Source of the DNA: Acetobacter pomorum
Lineage (GTDB): Bacteria; Pseudomonadota; Alphaproteobacteria; Acetobacterales; Acetobacteraceae
Direction: 5' to 3'
NCBI RefSeq assembly: GCF_002738225.1
Contig: NZ_PEBQ01000150.1
Span: 1 to 37,234 of the forward strand
Length of the DNA: 37,234 nucleotides
Below the pieces are notes generated by a model. That model saw only the letters and a program-made list of their open reading frames with translations. It had not been told where the DNA came from and searched no databases. The stretch's first letter is position 1, and the number at the start of each line of letters is the position of its first letter. Shown here piece by piece: positions 26,221 through 34,450 of the stretch. The translations under genes were made by a program, and so were the position numbers.

Positions 26221-27627
26221 TTATGATGGAACGATCGGGCGATATTTTTTTGTCATAAACAGATAGATCAGTGACGTTAAAACCAGCCCAACTGCCCAGG
26301 AGATATCTGTATCTCCCAGTAGATGTGCCATAGGCCCTGTATAAAGATGATTGGACACAAAGGGAATTTGCACAGCAATGCCCAGAGCATAACATATGAG
26401 GGCAGAAACATTGTAGCGCCCATAACGGCCGCCATCCGGCCGGAAAAAAGCCGCAACATCGTAAGAACCATGCTGTACCAGATAATAGTCAATCAGGTTT
26501 ATGGAGGTCCATGGGATCATGATAATCATCAGCAGATTCAGGAACTCTGTATATGTTTCCATGAAGTCATGAGTCATGAGCATGGTCAGGACCAGCACAA
26601 AAAGCATAAGGCTTGCTGTAACAGTAATGCGCGTGCGTACACCAAAATGGCTTTTGGGGTAGGCCATTTGCAATAGCATGAGTGATGAGAGGCTGCCGCA
26701 ATAAATGCTCATGCCATTGGCAACGGTAATGCCAATAACGAGCATGGTCATGATAAGGGAGCCAGACCCACCAAGATACTGCATAAGTGTTGGCAAAACT
26801 TCGCCGCCTCCGGGGGTAAGAATGCCAAGTATAGCCCCCAGAAACATAGGTAGGAGTGTACCGAGGGCAGATCCCCAATAGGTGGCGTGGAAAGCATGCC
26901 GTGCGCCCTGCTTACTGTTGGGCAGGTAGCGTGAATAATCGGAGACGTAAGGTGCATACGCAAGCTGCCAAAGTGCCGCGACTGATACAGCTCCCATAAA
27001 GCCAGATAACGTGGTGTGGCCAAAACTACCAAGAAGTGCAAAAGCATTGGCGTTGCCAAAAATACAAAACAGGGCCCATATAATGGCTATGCCACAGCCC
27101 CAAGAGATGAGCTTGGTAATGGTATGGATGGTCCGATAACCCCAGAATGCTGGAAATGCCGAAAGCACGGTAACGGCTAGAACGCCTCCTGTGTAACCCA
27201 GCCAAGGCAGTGCCAGTTGAAGTCCCTCTCCCCCCACAACAAGGTTCGAGGCTGAAAAACCGACATAGATAAACACGACAAGCAGGATCATGGGCACAGC
27301 ACCCATTGACCCGAACTGCCCACAGGTTTGTACCATTTGCGGTACGCCAAGCCGTGGTCCCTGTGCGGCATGCAGGGCCATAAAAATGCCCCCGACCAGA
27401 TTACCCAGCAGGAGGGCCAGGCAGCCCGTTATGAGGGGGAGATGGAACATCACCGTTGCCAGTGCGCCCGTAATGACAGTTAAAATGGTGGTGTTTGTGC
27501 CAAACCACACAGAAAACAGATCCCGCGGATGACCCATGCGCTCGGAATGAGGAATGGGATAAATCGTGCGCTGTTCAATAATAGCAGCACTGGCAGGGGC
27601 GTGTGCATCGGTCGTGTTTAAAGTCAT
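26221..27627 (-). CDS. NCS1-family permease (CodB-like nucleobase/hydantoin/imidazole transporter)
   Basis: A 468-aa inner-membrane protein with about 12 hydrophobic segments. The start IPHSERMGHPRDLFSVWFGTNTTILTVITGA and the following GNLVGGIFMALHAAQGPRLGVPQMVQTCGQFG match the cytosine permease/NCS1 family, as do YAPYVSDYSRYLP and the late INLIDYYLVQHGSYDV. In Pseudomonas hut loci an NCS1-type permease has been described as a urocanate transporter (my recollection of the family literature). Here it follows the ABC genes with about 95 nt and likely belongs to the PhyH-headed operon. Candidate substrates are urocanate, or imidazole or hydantoin derivatives. Confidence 0.88.
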   Translation of the reverse strand: MTLNTTDAHAPASAAIIEQRTIYPIPHSERMGHPRDLFSVWFGTNTTILTVITGALATVMFHLPLITGCLALLLGNLVGGIFMALHAAQGPRLGVPQMVQTCGQFGSMGAVPMILLVVFIYVGFSASNLVVGGEGLQLALPWLGYTGGVLAVTVLSAFPAFWGYRTIHTITKLISWGCGIAIIWALFCIFGNANAFALLGSFGHTTLSGFMGAVSVAALWQLAYAPYVSDYSRYLPNSKQGARHAFHATYWGSALGTLLPMFLGAILGILTPGGGEVLPTLMQYLGGSGSLIMTMLVIGITVANGMSIYCGSLSSLMLLQMAYPKSHFGVRTRITVTASLMLFVLVLTMLMTHDFMETYTEFLNLLMIIMIPWTSINLIDYYLVQHGSYDVAAFFRPDGGRYGRYNVSALICYALGIAVQIPFVSNHLYTGPMAHLLGDTDISWAVGLVLTSLIYLFMTKKYRPIVPS

Positions 27628-27722
27628 GCTTGGGTCCTGAATGCCGGGTTCGTCTGAGTGTGTGCAGGCGTGTGGTTACAAGGATGGTATCATGTTTCTT
27701 TATTGTAATAAAAACAAGAAAA

Positions 27723-28505
27723 TCAGCTCAAGTGAGCACCTGATGACTGAATGAATTTACGCACGCGTTCCGTGCGGGGGTTGCCATAAATTTCATTTAC
27801 TGTGCCGCTTTCCAGAATATAGCCATCGCCACAAAAACAGACCGTATGTGCTGTAGATTGCACAAAAGCGGGATCATGGGTGACCACCAGCAAAGTCAGG
27901 CCCTGCGAGGAAAGATCCTGTATAATGGCCTGCACGCCGCTGACCAGTTCCGGGTCAAGAGCGCTGGTTGGCTCGTCAAACAAAATAACAGGTGGGTCCA
28001 TGGCCAGTGCACGTGCTATGGCAACACGTTGTTTTTGCCCGCCAGAAAGCTGATCAGGGTAATTATTCTGTTTTTGCAGCATATGCACACGGTCAAGCGC
28101 CGTGCGCGCCAGCACCGTAGCTTCCCGTTTAGGTATTTTTTTGACGGTTACGAGGCCTTCCATAACATTTTCCAGCACGGTTTGGTGTGAGAACAGATTG
28201 AACTGTTGAAACACCATGGGCATGCGGGCACGTGCATGTCGTAATGTTTTTTCTGGAGCAATTTCAAAATGTGCACGGTTTTGGCTGCATAGCTTTTCAC
28301 CTAAAGCAGTAATGGTTCCCGCATCTGGATATTCAAGAAAATTGATACAGCGCAAAAGGGTCGATTTGCCTCCTCCGCTGGGTCCAATAAGAAAAACAGC
28401 ATCACCCTGAAAAACCTTCAGATCAATGCCACGCAAAACAGCAGTCTCTCCATAAGATTTATAAACCTGTTCAAGATGAAGGACCGGCGCTGGAGTATGG
28501 CTCAT
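27723..28505 (-). CDS. Polar amino acid ABC transporter, ATP-binding subunit (GlnQ/HisP type)
   Basis: A 260-aa ABC ATPase: Walker A GPSGGGKSTLLRC (around residue 40), Q-loop MVFQQFNLFSHQT, signature LSGGQKQRVAIARA, Walker B VILFDEPTSALDPE and H-loop VVTHD. FNLFSHQTVLENVMEGLV is typical of the glutamine/histidine/arginine uptake group. Its start overlaps the permease stop by 1 nt, showing coupled expression. It powers import of the ligand delivered by the binding protein at 29225. The hut setting makes histidine or a modified histidine the leading candidate. Confidence 0.95.
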   Translation of the reverse strand: MSHTPAPVLHLEQVYKSYGETAVLRGIDLKVFQGDAVFLIGPSGGGKSTLLRCINFLEYPDAGTITALGEKLCSQNRAHFEIAPEKTLRHARARMPMVFQQFNLFSHQTVLENVMEGLVTVKKIPKREATVLARTALDRVHMLQKQNNYPDQLSGGQKQRVAIARALAMDPPVILFDEPTSALDPELVSGVQAIIQDLSSQGLTLLVVTHDPAFVQSTAHTVCFCGDGYILESGTVNEIYGNPRTERVRKFIQSSGAHLS

Positions 28506-29218
28506 CAGGCATTATCCTCTTCTACCAATTCCGACATGATCGGCTTGATGGCAGTTTTTTTTCTGCGTGCTGGGGTTAACGTGCGTTCCAGCCAACCAAC
28601 ACAACGCGCACTGGTAAAACTCATGCAGAAATAAATCACGGCAACCATCAGGTATGTGTTCATGCTGTCAAATGTATTGGATATGACAATAGTTGCATGG
28701 CGTAGGAGTTCATTGACAGAAATAAATGAAACCAGAGAACAGTCCTTGAGCAGTGCGATAAAATATCCACCTTGTGTGGGAAGGCAGGCGACAAATGCCT
28801 GCGGGATAATAAGCCTGCGGTACACCTGAAGGGGTGACATGCCCAAGGAAATTGCGGCCGCTTTTTGTCCGGGGTCAACGGCTATAATAGCGGCGCGATA
28901 GACTTCCGAAAGATAGGCCGATAAGTTTAGGGTTAGACCCAGAACACCCGCCCAGAATCCGGAAAGAACAATGCCAAATTCAGGTAATGAGAAGTAGATC
29001 AGCAAAAGCTGCACAATAAGGGGGGTATCGCGCCAAATTTCCACGTAGGCTTCCAACGGCCAGCGAATGAAACGATTTTTTGAAAGACGGCCAATCGCAG
29101 TCAAAAAACCCAGCACCATTCCCCCCACCATGCTGATAAGGGAAAGTTCAAGGGTTACTTCGGCGCCCGTTAGCAGAAATGGGAAATATTCTTGTACTTC
29201 AGACCAAAAAACAGACAT
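28505..29218 (-). CDS. Polar amino acid ABC transporter, permease subunit
   Basis: A 237-aa membrane subunit of the HisMQ/GlnP type with about five hydrophobic segments: LTGAEVTLELSLISMVGGMVLGF at the start, then YVEIWRDTPLIVQLLLIYFSLP, and the EAA coupling loop AAAISLGMSPLQVYRRLIIPQA. A single permease gene implies a homodimer. It lies between the binding protein (gap of 6 nt) and the ATPase (1-nt overlap). The C-terminal tail after the last segment is rich in charged residues and unremarkable. Confidence 0.94.
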   Translation of the reverse strand: MSVFWSEVQEYFPFLLTGAEVTLELSLISMVGGMVLGFLTAIGRLSKNRFIRWPLEAYVEIWRDTPLIVQLLLIYFSLPEFGIVLSGFWAGVLGLTLNLSAYLSEVYRAAIIAVDPGQKAAAISLGMSPLQVYRRLIIPQAFVACLPTQGGYFIALLKDCSLVSFISVNELLRHATIVISNTFDSMNTYLMVAVIYFCMSFTSARCVGWLERTLTPARRKKTAIKPIMSELVEEDNA

Positions 29219-29224
29219 TCTATT

Positions 29225-30115
29225 CTACTCCGCCTGTTCGTTTTGGGTAAGGTGATCTTCAAGTTCTTCCCATACATGGTAGCGTTTTAAAATTGTACGG
29301 ATGGTGCCATCCTGCTTCATACTATCCATGGCGCGGTTAATCTCGTCCAGAAGGCGGGGGCAGTTGCCTCGTACTACAATGCCTTCGCTGCCAAGTTTAT
29401 AGGGCGCTTTGGCTTGCGCCTCTTTCCATGCAGGTTTGGCATCGTAAAAAATTGGAGGCCCCAAGGTGCGCAGATCTGCAAAATGTTCTTTTTGAGACTG
29501 CAAAGTTGCCTGATCGACGACAATGGCATCAATCTGACCGTTTTTGAGTGCGACAAAGGGGTCTCCAAACGTATTAAAATCGCTCACTTTAGCGGCTAAC
29601 CCTTTATCAACCAGCGAATGCGCGGTGAGAGAATCGGTTGTCCCCAAAACAGATCCTAATGTTGCATTTTTGAGATCTGCCACGGAATGGAAAGGTGAAT
29701 TACCAAGAACAATAATGCGATCATAAAGCATGAAATATGGGTGAGAGTAGGCAATATGCGCATAAAACATGCGCTCTTCAGTAATGGTCTGGTCAGAGAG
29801 AACAATATCCCATCGGCCAACTTTCAGGCCGGGAACTAGCGTAGTCCACTCTGTAATAATAAACTGCCAGTGTGGGATACCTAGCCGTTTTGTCAGTTCC
29901 TGCAAAAGATCGGCGTCAATACCGTGGTAGGTGCCGTCTTTTTCCTGCCAGAGAGAGGGATGGGCGCCTAACAGGGCATTGCCTGCTGTCAGCACACCGG
30001 CTTTACGAATGTCATCCAGACATTCCGCCTGTGCAGAGGCACACACCATGGGTGTGAGAGCCACGCTGCCCGCCAGAAGAAGGACAAGGGGCAAAAAAAG
30101 ATAGCGGTTTTTCAT
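29225..30115 (-). CDS. Polar amino acid ABC transporter, periplasmic substrate-binding protein
   Basis: A 296-aa type II periplasmic binding protein. The signal peptide covers about residues 1-30 (MKNRYLFLPLVLLLAGSVAL then ASAQA). The mature protein has ECLDDIRKAGVLTAG, IDADLLQELTKRLGI, VPGLKVGRWDIVLSDQTITEERM, the FS-PY equivalent AYSHPYF, LGSVLGTTDSL and FVALKNGQIDAIVVDQ. The usual arginine after the hinge that clasps an alpha-carboxylate is not obvious: the segment reads ITEERM where many have MTITPER, which still leaves an Arg. It is encoded 25 nt after the PhyH oxygenase, so the oxygenase substrate and the transported ligand may be the same compound. Confidence 0.93.
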   Translation of the reverse strand: MKNRYLFLPLVLLLAGSVALTPMVCASAQAECLDDIRKAGVLTAGNALLGAHPSLWQEKDGTYHGIDADLLQELTKRLGIPHWQFIITEWTTLVPGLKVGRWDIVLSDQTITEERMFYAHIAYSHPYFMLYDRIIVLGNSPFHSVADLKNATLGSVLGTTDSLTAHSLVDKGLAAKVSDFNTFGDPFVALKNGQIDAIVVDQATLQSQKEHFADLRTLGPPIFYDAKPAWKEAQAKAPYKLGSEGIVVRGNCPRLLDEINRAMDSMKQDGTIRTILKRYHVWEELEDHLTQNEQAE

Positions 30116-30140
30116 GCCAGATCCCTCTTCCGCATGATAA

Positions 30141-30965
30141 TCAGGAAACTTCTTTGTAAATCAAGGGAAAGTCAGGACCCTCCAGCAGGTCTCCATCTTT
30201 CAGACCGACGTGCGAAAATGGGGGCGAACCTTTGCCGCCACGGTCTGCAAAGTGGGCATTATCGCCTACCCATCGGGCAGAAAAGACGCGGCGGCGCTGG
30301 GTGTTGCCGGTGGTGGCAGGTGCGCCATGAATCATGCGAAAGTCAAAAGCAATGGCATCGCCTGGGGTTAGGTCCCAACTTCGAATGGTATAGGCATTGC
30401 GGTTTGCATCAATGTCCGGCATTTCGGGCATTGTGTCATGTTCATAGAGGCGGGAACCATCGAAGCGTCGGGGACGGTGTGTCACACCCCACAGATGTGA
30501 ACCGGCAACACATTCCAGACACTGTTCTTTGGCTACTGGATCTAAGGGAATCCAGAGGCTCAGTGTTTTATTGCCTGTTACGCAATAATAAGGGCTATCT
30601 TGGTGCCATGGTGTAACCAGAGTCGTACCTGGTTCTTTTACCAGTTCATGGTCATGGAAAAAGCGGACTTCCTGCGATTCCATAAGCTGCGCTGCAATGT
30701 ATGCAGCAGGAGATTTTTCGACAAAGTCCCGAAACTGGGGAATACGCTGCCAGTTACACAGATCCTGAAAAAAGGGGGCAGAGCCTTGTGGATGGTAGGA
30801 GCGTTCCAAAGGGCTAGGTGCAGCCATGGTAGCAGCCAAACCAGCGCGCAAGGGTTCTATCCAGTCATTAAAGACGTCCCGTACAACAGTCACGCCCTCG
30901 GTCTGAAACGCCTTGATTGCTGTTTCATTTAGTATAGGTGGGGAGATAGGAAGTGCCATAAGCAT
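30141..30965 (-). CDS. Phytanoyl-CoA dioxygenase (PhyH)-family 2-oxoglutarate/Fe(II) oxygenase
   Basis: A 274-aa double-stranded beta-helix oxygenase that should couple 2-oxoglutarate decarboxylation to hydroxylation, and in some cases demethylation. The iron triad is visible: His121 and Asp123 in TPWHQDSPYY and His213 in FRMIHGAP, with an arginine-rich RRRVFSARW for the 2-oxoglutarate carboxylate. Other family stretches are FFHDHELVKEPGT and AGSHLWGVTHRP. The ATG at 30965 has AAGGA directly upstream; an earlier in-frame start at 31010 would run through the operator. It heads the minus-strand operon with the ABC transporter and NCS1 permease. The substrate is probably an imported histidine derivative (inference). 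Confidence 0.9.
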   Translation of the reverse strand: MLMALPISPPILNETAIKAFQTEGVTVVRDVFNDWIEPLRAGLAATMAAPSPLERSYHPQGSAPFFQDLCNWQRIPQFRDFVEKSPAAYIAAQLMESQEVRFFHDHELVKEPGTTLVTPWHQDSPYYCVTGNKTLSLWIPLDPVAKEQCLECVAGSHLWGVTHRPRRFDGSRLYEHDTMPEMPDIDANRNAYTIRSWDLTPGDAIAFDFRMIHGAPATTGNTQRRRVFSARWVGDNAHFADRGGKGSPPFSHVGLKDGDLLEGPDFPLIYKEVS

Positions 30966-30990
30966 TTTTTCCTTACGTTCCGATATCAAA

Positions 30991-31020
30991 ACAATACGTT
31001 GTATGTACACAAGCGGTCAA
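30991..31020 (-). promoter_or_regulatory. Promoter of the PhyH-ABC-NCS1 operon with HutC-like operator
   Basis: On the minus strand a TTGACC -35 (31015-31020) and TATTGT -10 (30991-30996) are 18 nt apart. The spacer contains TTGTATGTACACAA (30999-31012 on the plus strand), nine of ten matching the TTGTATATAC core seen at hutI and hutU. The geometry is the same as in the hutI promoter. Confidence 0.5.
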
Positions 31021-31194
31021 GCAGAAAGGTGTCTGCTTGCAGCTCATCCCCATTCATGGCCGAAATTCGGATTTTATAGCCATATTAATACTTTTTTATC
31101 ATCGTTTTGAATGTGGAATATTTCCCCGGTTTTCTGTCATTTTTGCGATGTGTGGTTATGAAATCAGTCGTTGAAGTCTGTCTATTACGGATTT

Positions 31195-31227
31195 TTGTTC
31201 TTTACAGTCATAACATGTCTATACATT
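31195..31227 (+). promoter_or_regulatory. Candidate promoter/operator of the HisC-like gene
   Basis: ATGTCTATACAT at 31215-31226 is a dyad (ATGT/ACAT) and matches the hut motif at nine of twelve positions when read on the minus strand. It overlaps plausible -10 sequences (TATACA or TACATT), with TTGTTC or TTTACA upstream as -35. The individual promoter boxes are weak, so only the dyad is worth weight. Confidence 0.35.
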
Positions 31228-31264
31228 AATGATGGCTACCGCGTTAGGCAGGGGGTTCTTCACG

Positions 31265-32398
31265 ATGTCAGACACTGTGGCTCTTTCTATATTGGCTCGG
31301 CAGCCATTATGTCGGCCAGAAGTCTCCGGGTTGCCGCGCTATAATGCAGGTCTTTCAGAAGACGAAGTCCGGAGGCGCTACGGCCTTAAAAATATTGTCA
31401 AACTTGGTAGTAATGAAAATCCGTATGGGCCTTCCCCACGGGTTAAAGCCGGATGGGATGAGCTGGCGGGTCGTTTAGGGCGTTACCCCGATGCCGGAGC
31501 CGCAACGTTGCGCACCGATATTGCAAAGGTTTGCGATATTGCGCACGATCGTGTGCTGGTCGGCAATGGGTCCGAGCAGATTATACGGATGATTGCGGAG
31601 GCCTATCTTTCTCCCCAGGAGCGGGTTGTTACTGTAAGGCCCGCCTTTGGCTTGCATGAGATTTGCCCACGCATGATGGGTGCTGTGGTTGATGCAGTGC
31701 CCATTACGGACCAAGCTACCTTTGACTGTGCGGCTATGCAGGAAGCAGTGCAACGTCCTACCAAAATTCTCATGTTCGCCAATCCATCTAATCCGGTTGG
31801 GTGCATGATGACGGGGGATGCCCTGCAGGATCTCATTGATTCATGCCCTCCTCATGCACTGATTGTGGTGGATGAAGCTTATCGGGAGTACGCGGAACAG
31901 GACCCGGACTACGCAGATGCACGCACCATTCTGGAAAAACAGACGCGGCCATGGATTATTTTGCGCACCTTCTCAAAAGCATATGGTCTGGCGGCTTTGC
32001 GTATTGGTTATGCATTAACCTCCTCTGCCGAAGTGGCGGCGACGTTGGATAGTGTGCGTGATCCGTTTAACACCAACATGCCAGCGCAGGTTGCTGCCTG
32101 TGCTACGCTGGCAGATACAGCATATATGCAGGATTGCGTGCGTAAAACCGTTGCGGAAAGAGAACGGGTGGTGCAGTTTCTTGTTGCGCAGGGTTTTTTT
32201 GTCGCACCTACATGGACGAACTTTGTTTTTGTTCGCACACTTATGAAGGCAGACAAATTGGCCACTGCTCTGTTGGAACAGGGCATTATCATCAAGCCTT
32301 GGAAGGAAGCAGGTTTTGAAAACTGGATACGAATAAGCATCGGCCTGCCTGAGGAAAATAATATAGTGCTGCGTGCCTTGGCTGATCTTGTTTTGTAA
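31265..32398 (+). CDS. HisC-like PLP-dependent aminotransferase (histidinol-phosphate aminotransferase family)
   Basis: A 377-aa fold-type I aminotransferase. It has KLGSNENPYGPSP at the start, GNGSEQIIRMI, FANPSNPVG, VVDEAYREYAEQD, and RTFSKAYGLAALRIGY with the PLP lysine at residue 238; EAGFENWIRISIGLPEEN ends the small domain. The ATG at 31265 has AGGGGG nine nt upstream. The in-frame ATG at 31229 has no ribosome site and sits next to the operator dyad. HisC homologues use aromatic and imidazole amino acids with 2-oxoglutarate. No other his biosynthetic gene is nearby. Here it is followed by a hydroxyacid dehydrogenase and HutD, so imidazolepyruvate/histidine transamination is a good hypothesis; true biosynthetic HisC is the alternative. 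Confidence 0.88.
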   Translation: MSDTVALSILARQPLCRPEVSGLPRYNAGLSEDEVRRRYGLKNIVKLGSNENPYGPSPRVKAGWDELAGRLGRYPDAGAATLRTDIAKVCDIAHDRVLVGNGSEQIIRMIAEAYLSPQERVVTVRPAFGLHEICPRMMGAVVDAVPITDQATFDCAAMQEAVQRPTKILMFANPSNPVGCMMTGDALQDLIDSCPPHALIVVDEAYREYAEQDPDYADARTILEKQTRPWIILRTFSKAYGLAALRIGYALTSSAEVAATLDSVRDPFNTNMPAQVAACATLADTAYMQDCVRKTVAERERVVQFLVAQGFFVAPTWTNFVFVRTLMKADKLATALLEQGIIIKPWKEAGFENWIRISIGLPEENNIVLRALADLVL

Positions 32399-32437
32399 TC
32401 CTACCTACCGCTCGTTTTCTGGTCAGGAAAGTTGGTT

Positions 32438-33823
32438 ATGTCTGCGCTCGAACGTGTTTTAAACGATTTGTCTGAAGTATTTGGAGACCGGATATCCCGA
32501 GGAGAGGCCGTGCGTGAGCATCATGCGCATGGTGAGGGATGGCAGCCGGCGTGTCTGCCCGGTGCGGTTATCTTTGCGGAAAGCACAGAGGAAGTTTCAG
32601 CCGTCTTAAAGGCGTGCAACCAGTATGGGGTGCCCGTGGTGGCCTTTGGTGGCGGCACCTCTTTGGAGGGGCATGTTACCCCGACCGAACATGGTATTAG
32701 CCTCGATCTTTCCCGCATGACACGTATTATCGAGTTAAATGCAGAGGATCTGGACTGTCGGGTGGAGGCAGGTGTTACGCGTCACGCGTTGAACGCTTAC
32801 CTGCGTGATACGGGCCTGTTTTTTCCGGTTGATCCAGGCGGGGAATCAACGCTTGGCGGTATGTGCGCAACGCGGGCTTCTGGCACGGCTGCTGTGCGGT
32901 ATGGCACTATGCGGGAAAATGCACTGGGTCTTACAGTTGTTCTGGCGGATGGGCGTATTATCCGCACAGGTGGACGGGTGCGCAAATCTGCAACAGGGTA
33001 TGATCTAACACGCCTGTTCATTGGTTCGGAGGGTACGCTTGGCATTATTACGGAAGTTCAGCTGCGCCTGCATGGATTGCCCGAAACCATAGCCACGGCT
33101 GTCTGCCAGTTTGATCGGTTGGAAGATGCTGTGAATACAGCTGTGACTACCATGCAGATTGGCCTTCCCATCGGGCGTATGGAATTGCTGGATGAAGTGC
33201 AGATGGATGCATGTATTCAGTATTCTAAGCTGACTGGTTATGAGGTTTTGCCAACTATGTTTTTTGAATTCCATGGTGCTCCTGCTGCTGTGCGTGAGCA
33301 GGTGGAAACTATGGAGGCAATTGTTGCCGACCATAATGGCAAAGGGTTTATGTGGAGCAATAACCCAGAGGAACGGAATGAACTTTGGAAGGCCCGACAT
33401 AATGTTTTTTGGGCTTGCCTTGCTTATCGTCCCCATCATCGTGGGATTGCGACAGATGCGGTTGTACCTGTTTCCGCACTGACAGAACTTATTGTTGGCA
33501 GTAAGCGCGACATTGAGGAATCTGGACTTGTTGCGCCGATTGTGGGGCATGTGGGGGACGGTAATTTCCATACGGTTATTCTGGTGCCACCAGAGAACGA
33601 CGGTCTGGAGCGCGCGCTGGAGCTTGACCGTAAAATAGTTGGCCGCGCGCTCTCTCTTGGGGGAGCGTGTAGTGGAGAGCATGGTGTCGGTCTGGGCAAA
33701 AAAGAGTTCATGGAACGCGAGCATGGGCGTGATGCGCTGGATGTGATGCGACTGTTAAAAGCGACCTTTGACCCCAATACTATTCTCAATCCCGGTAAAA
33801 TGTTGCCGGACCCGGTTAATTAA
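32438..33823 (+). CDS. FAD-linked D-2-hydroxyacid dehydrogenase (GlcD/D-lactate dehydrogenase family)
   Basis: A 461-aa flavoprotein with an N-terminal PCMH-type FAD domain (VVAFGGGTSLEGHVTP, VDPGGESTLGGMCATRASG, RYGTMRENALGL, GYDLTRLFIGSEGTLGI) and a C-terminal FAD-oxidase domain with the metal-site motifs RHNVFWA, GHVGDGNFH and GEHGVGLGKKEF. It oxidises a D-2-hydroxy acid to the 2-oxo acid and passes electrons to quinone, cytochrome or ETF. The ATG at 32438 has AGGAAA seven nt upstream; a TTG at 32432 is less likely. It lies 39 nt after the HisC-like gene, and its stop overlaps the HutD start (TAATG). The context suggests D-imidazolelactate; D-lactate is the conservative alternative. Confidence 0.92.
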   Translation: MSALERVLNDLSEVFGDRISRGEAVREHHAHGEGWQPACLPGAVIFAESTEEVSAVLKACNQYGVPVVAFGGGTSLEGHVTPTEHGISLDLSRMTRIIELNAEDLDCRVEAGVTRHALNAYLRDTGLFFPVDPGGESTLGGMCATRASGTAAVRYGTMRENALGLTVVLADGRIIRTGGRVRKSATGYDLTRLFIGSEGTLGIITEVQLRLHGLPETIATAVCQFDRLEDAVNTAVTTMQIGLPIGRMELLDEVQMDACIQYSKLTGYEVLPTMFFEFHGAPAAVREQVETMEAIVADHNGKGFMWSNNPEERNELWKARHNVFWACLAYRPHHRGIATDAVVPVSALTELIVGSKRDIEESGLVAPIVGHVGDGNFHTVILVPPENDGLERALELDRKIVGRALSLGGACSGEHGVGLGKKEFMEREHGRDALDVMRLLKATFDPNTILNPGKMLPDPVN

Positions 33824-34407
33824 TGTGGCAAAGGCGGTTGTTGACACATGTGGCTGCTGTGCCTTGGCGCAACGGTCAAGGGCTGACGCGTATTATCGCA
33901 GAGGATAACGCGCATACCCTGCCCGAGTGGCGGTTGAGTGTTGCTGATATTTTGCACGATGCGCCATTTTCCGCTTTTGCAGGTTGGCAACGCTCTATTG
34001 CACTCCTTGGTAGTGGCGTGTTGGAAATGCAAGAAAAGGCGGGAGAATGGCAGCATGCTCTTGGAGCGTGTTGTCCGCCTTATGTATTCTGTGGGGCAGA
34101 TGAGGTGTTGTCGTCATGCCCGAATGGGGCTGTGCAGGCGCTTAATCTGATGGTCCGCCGTTCGGAAAATGCTGAGAAAATTGTAGAGTTTGTTCTGCAT
34201 CAAACAGTTTTTTCCATCCAGAATATGGGTCAGACGAAAAGTGATTACTTTTTGTTTCCTTCAACGGGGGCGTGGACCATGCGGTCTGGAGATGTGGATT
34301 ACCCGGTTACGCCCGGCAATGTCTGGCACTGCAGATCTGAGAATTTACAGAACACTGTTCTGAAGCCTGTAGAAGAAAAAAGTTCTTTATATTGTATCAG
34401 AGTATAG
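33823..34407 (+). CDS. hutD: HutD family protein
   Basis: A 194-aa cupin-fold protein of the HutD family. The family opening is visible: VPWRNGQGLTRIIAE, then WRLSVADILHDAPFSAFAGWQRSIALLGSGVLEM. The later FCGADEVLSSCPNGAVQALNLMVRR is the second conserved block. In Pseudomonas HutD modulates hut expression and is thought to bind formylglutamate or urocanate. It starts inside the preceding stop codon (TAATG), so it is translationally coupled to the D-hydroxyacid dehydrogenase. It sits 13.5 kb away from hutH, tying this operon to histidine metabolism. Confidence 0.88.
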   Translation: MWQRRLLTHVAAVPWRNGQGLTRIIAEDNAHTLPEWRLSVADILHDAPFSAFAGWQRSIALLGSGVLEMQEKAGEWQHALGACCPPYVFCGADEVLSSCPNGAVQALNLMVRRSENAEKIVEFVLHQTVFSIQNMGQTKSDYFLFPSTGAWTMRSGDVDYPVTPGNVWHCRSENLQNTVLKPVEEKSSLYCIRV

Positions 34408-34429
34408 AATTCTGACTATTCTATACTCT
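34399..34429. promoter_or_regulatory. 12-bp perfect inverted repeat between hutD and the second oxygenase
   Basis: AGAGTATAGAAT (34399-34410) and ATTCTATACTCT (34418-34429) flank a 7-nt loop. The left arm overlaps the hutD stop codon, and the right arm ends 10 nt before the AGAGGAG ribosome site of the oxygenase. It is AT-rich with no T-tract, so an operator or an mRNA hairpin controlling the downstream gene is more likely than a terminator. The arms share GTATAGA with elements near hutC and the HisC-like gene. Confidence 0.5.
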
Positions 34430-34450
34430 AAAAAGAGGAGAAGATAAAAA

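Noticed and set aside
33005..33724. A 239-codon minus-strand frame
   Set aside because: Antisense to the FAD dehydrogenase; low-complexity, histidine-rich translation without recognised motifs.
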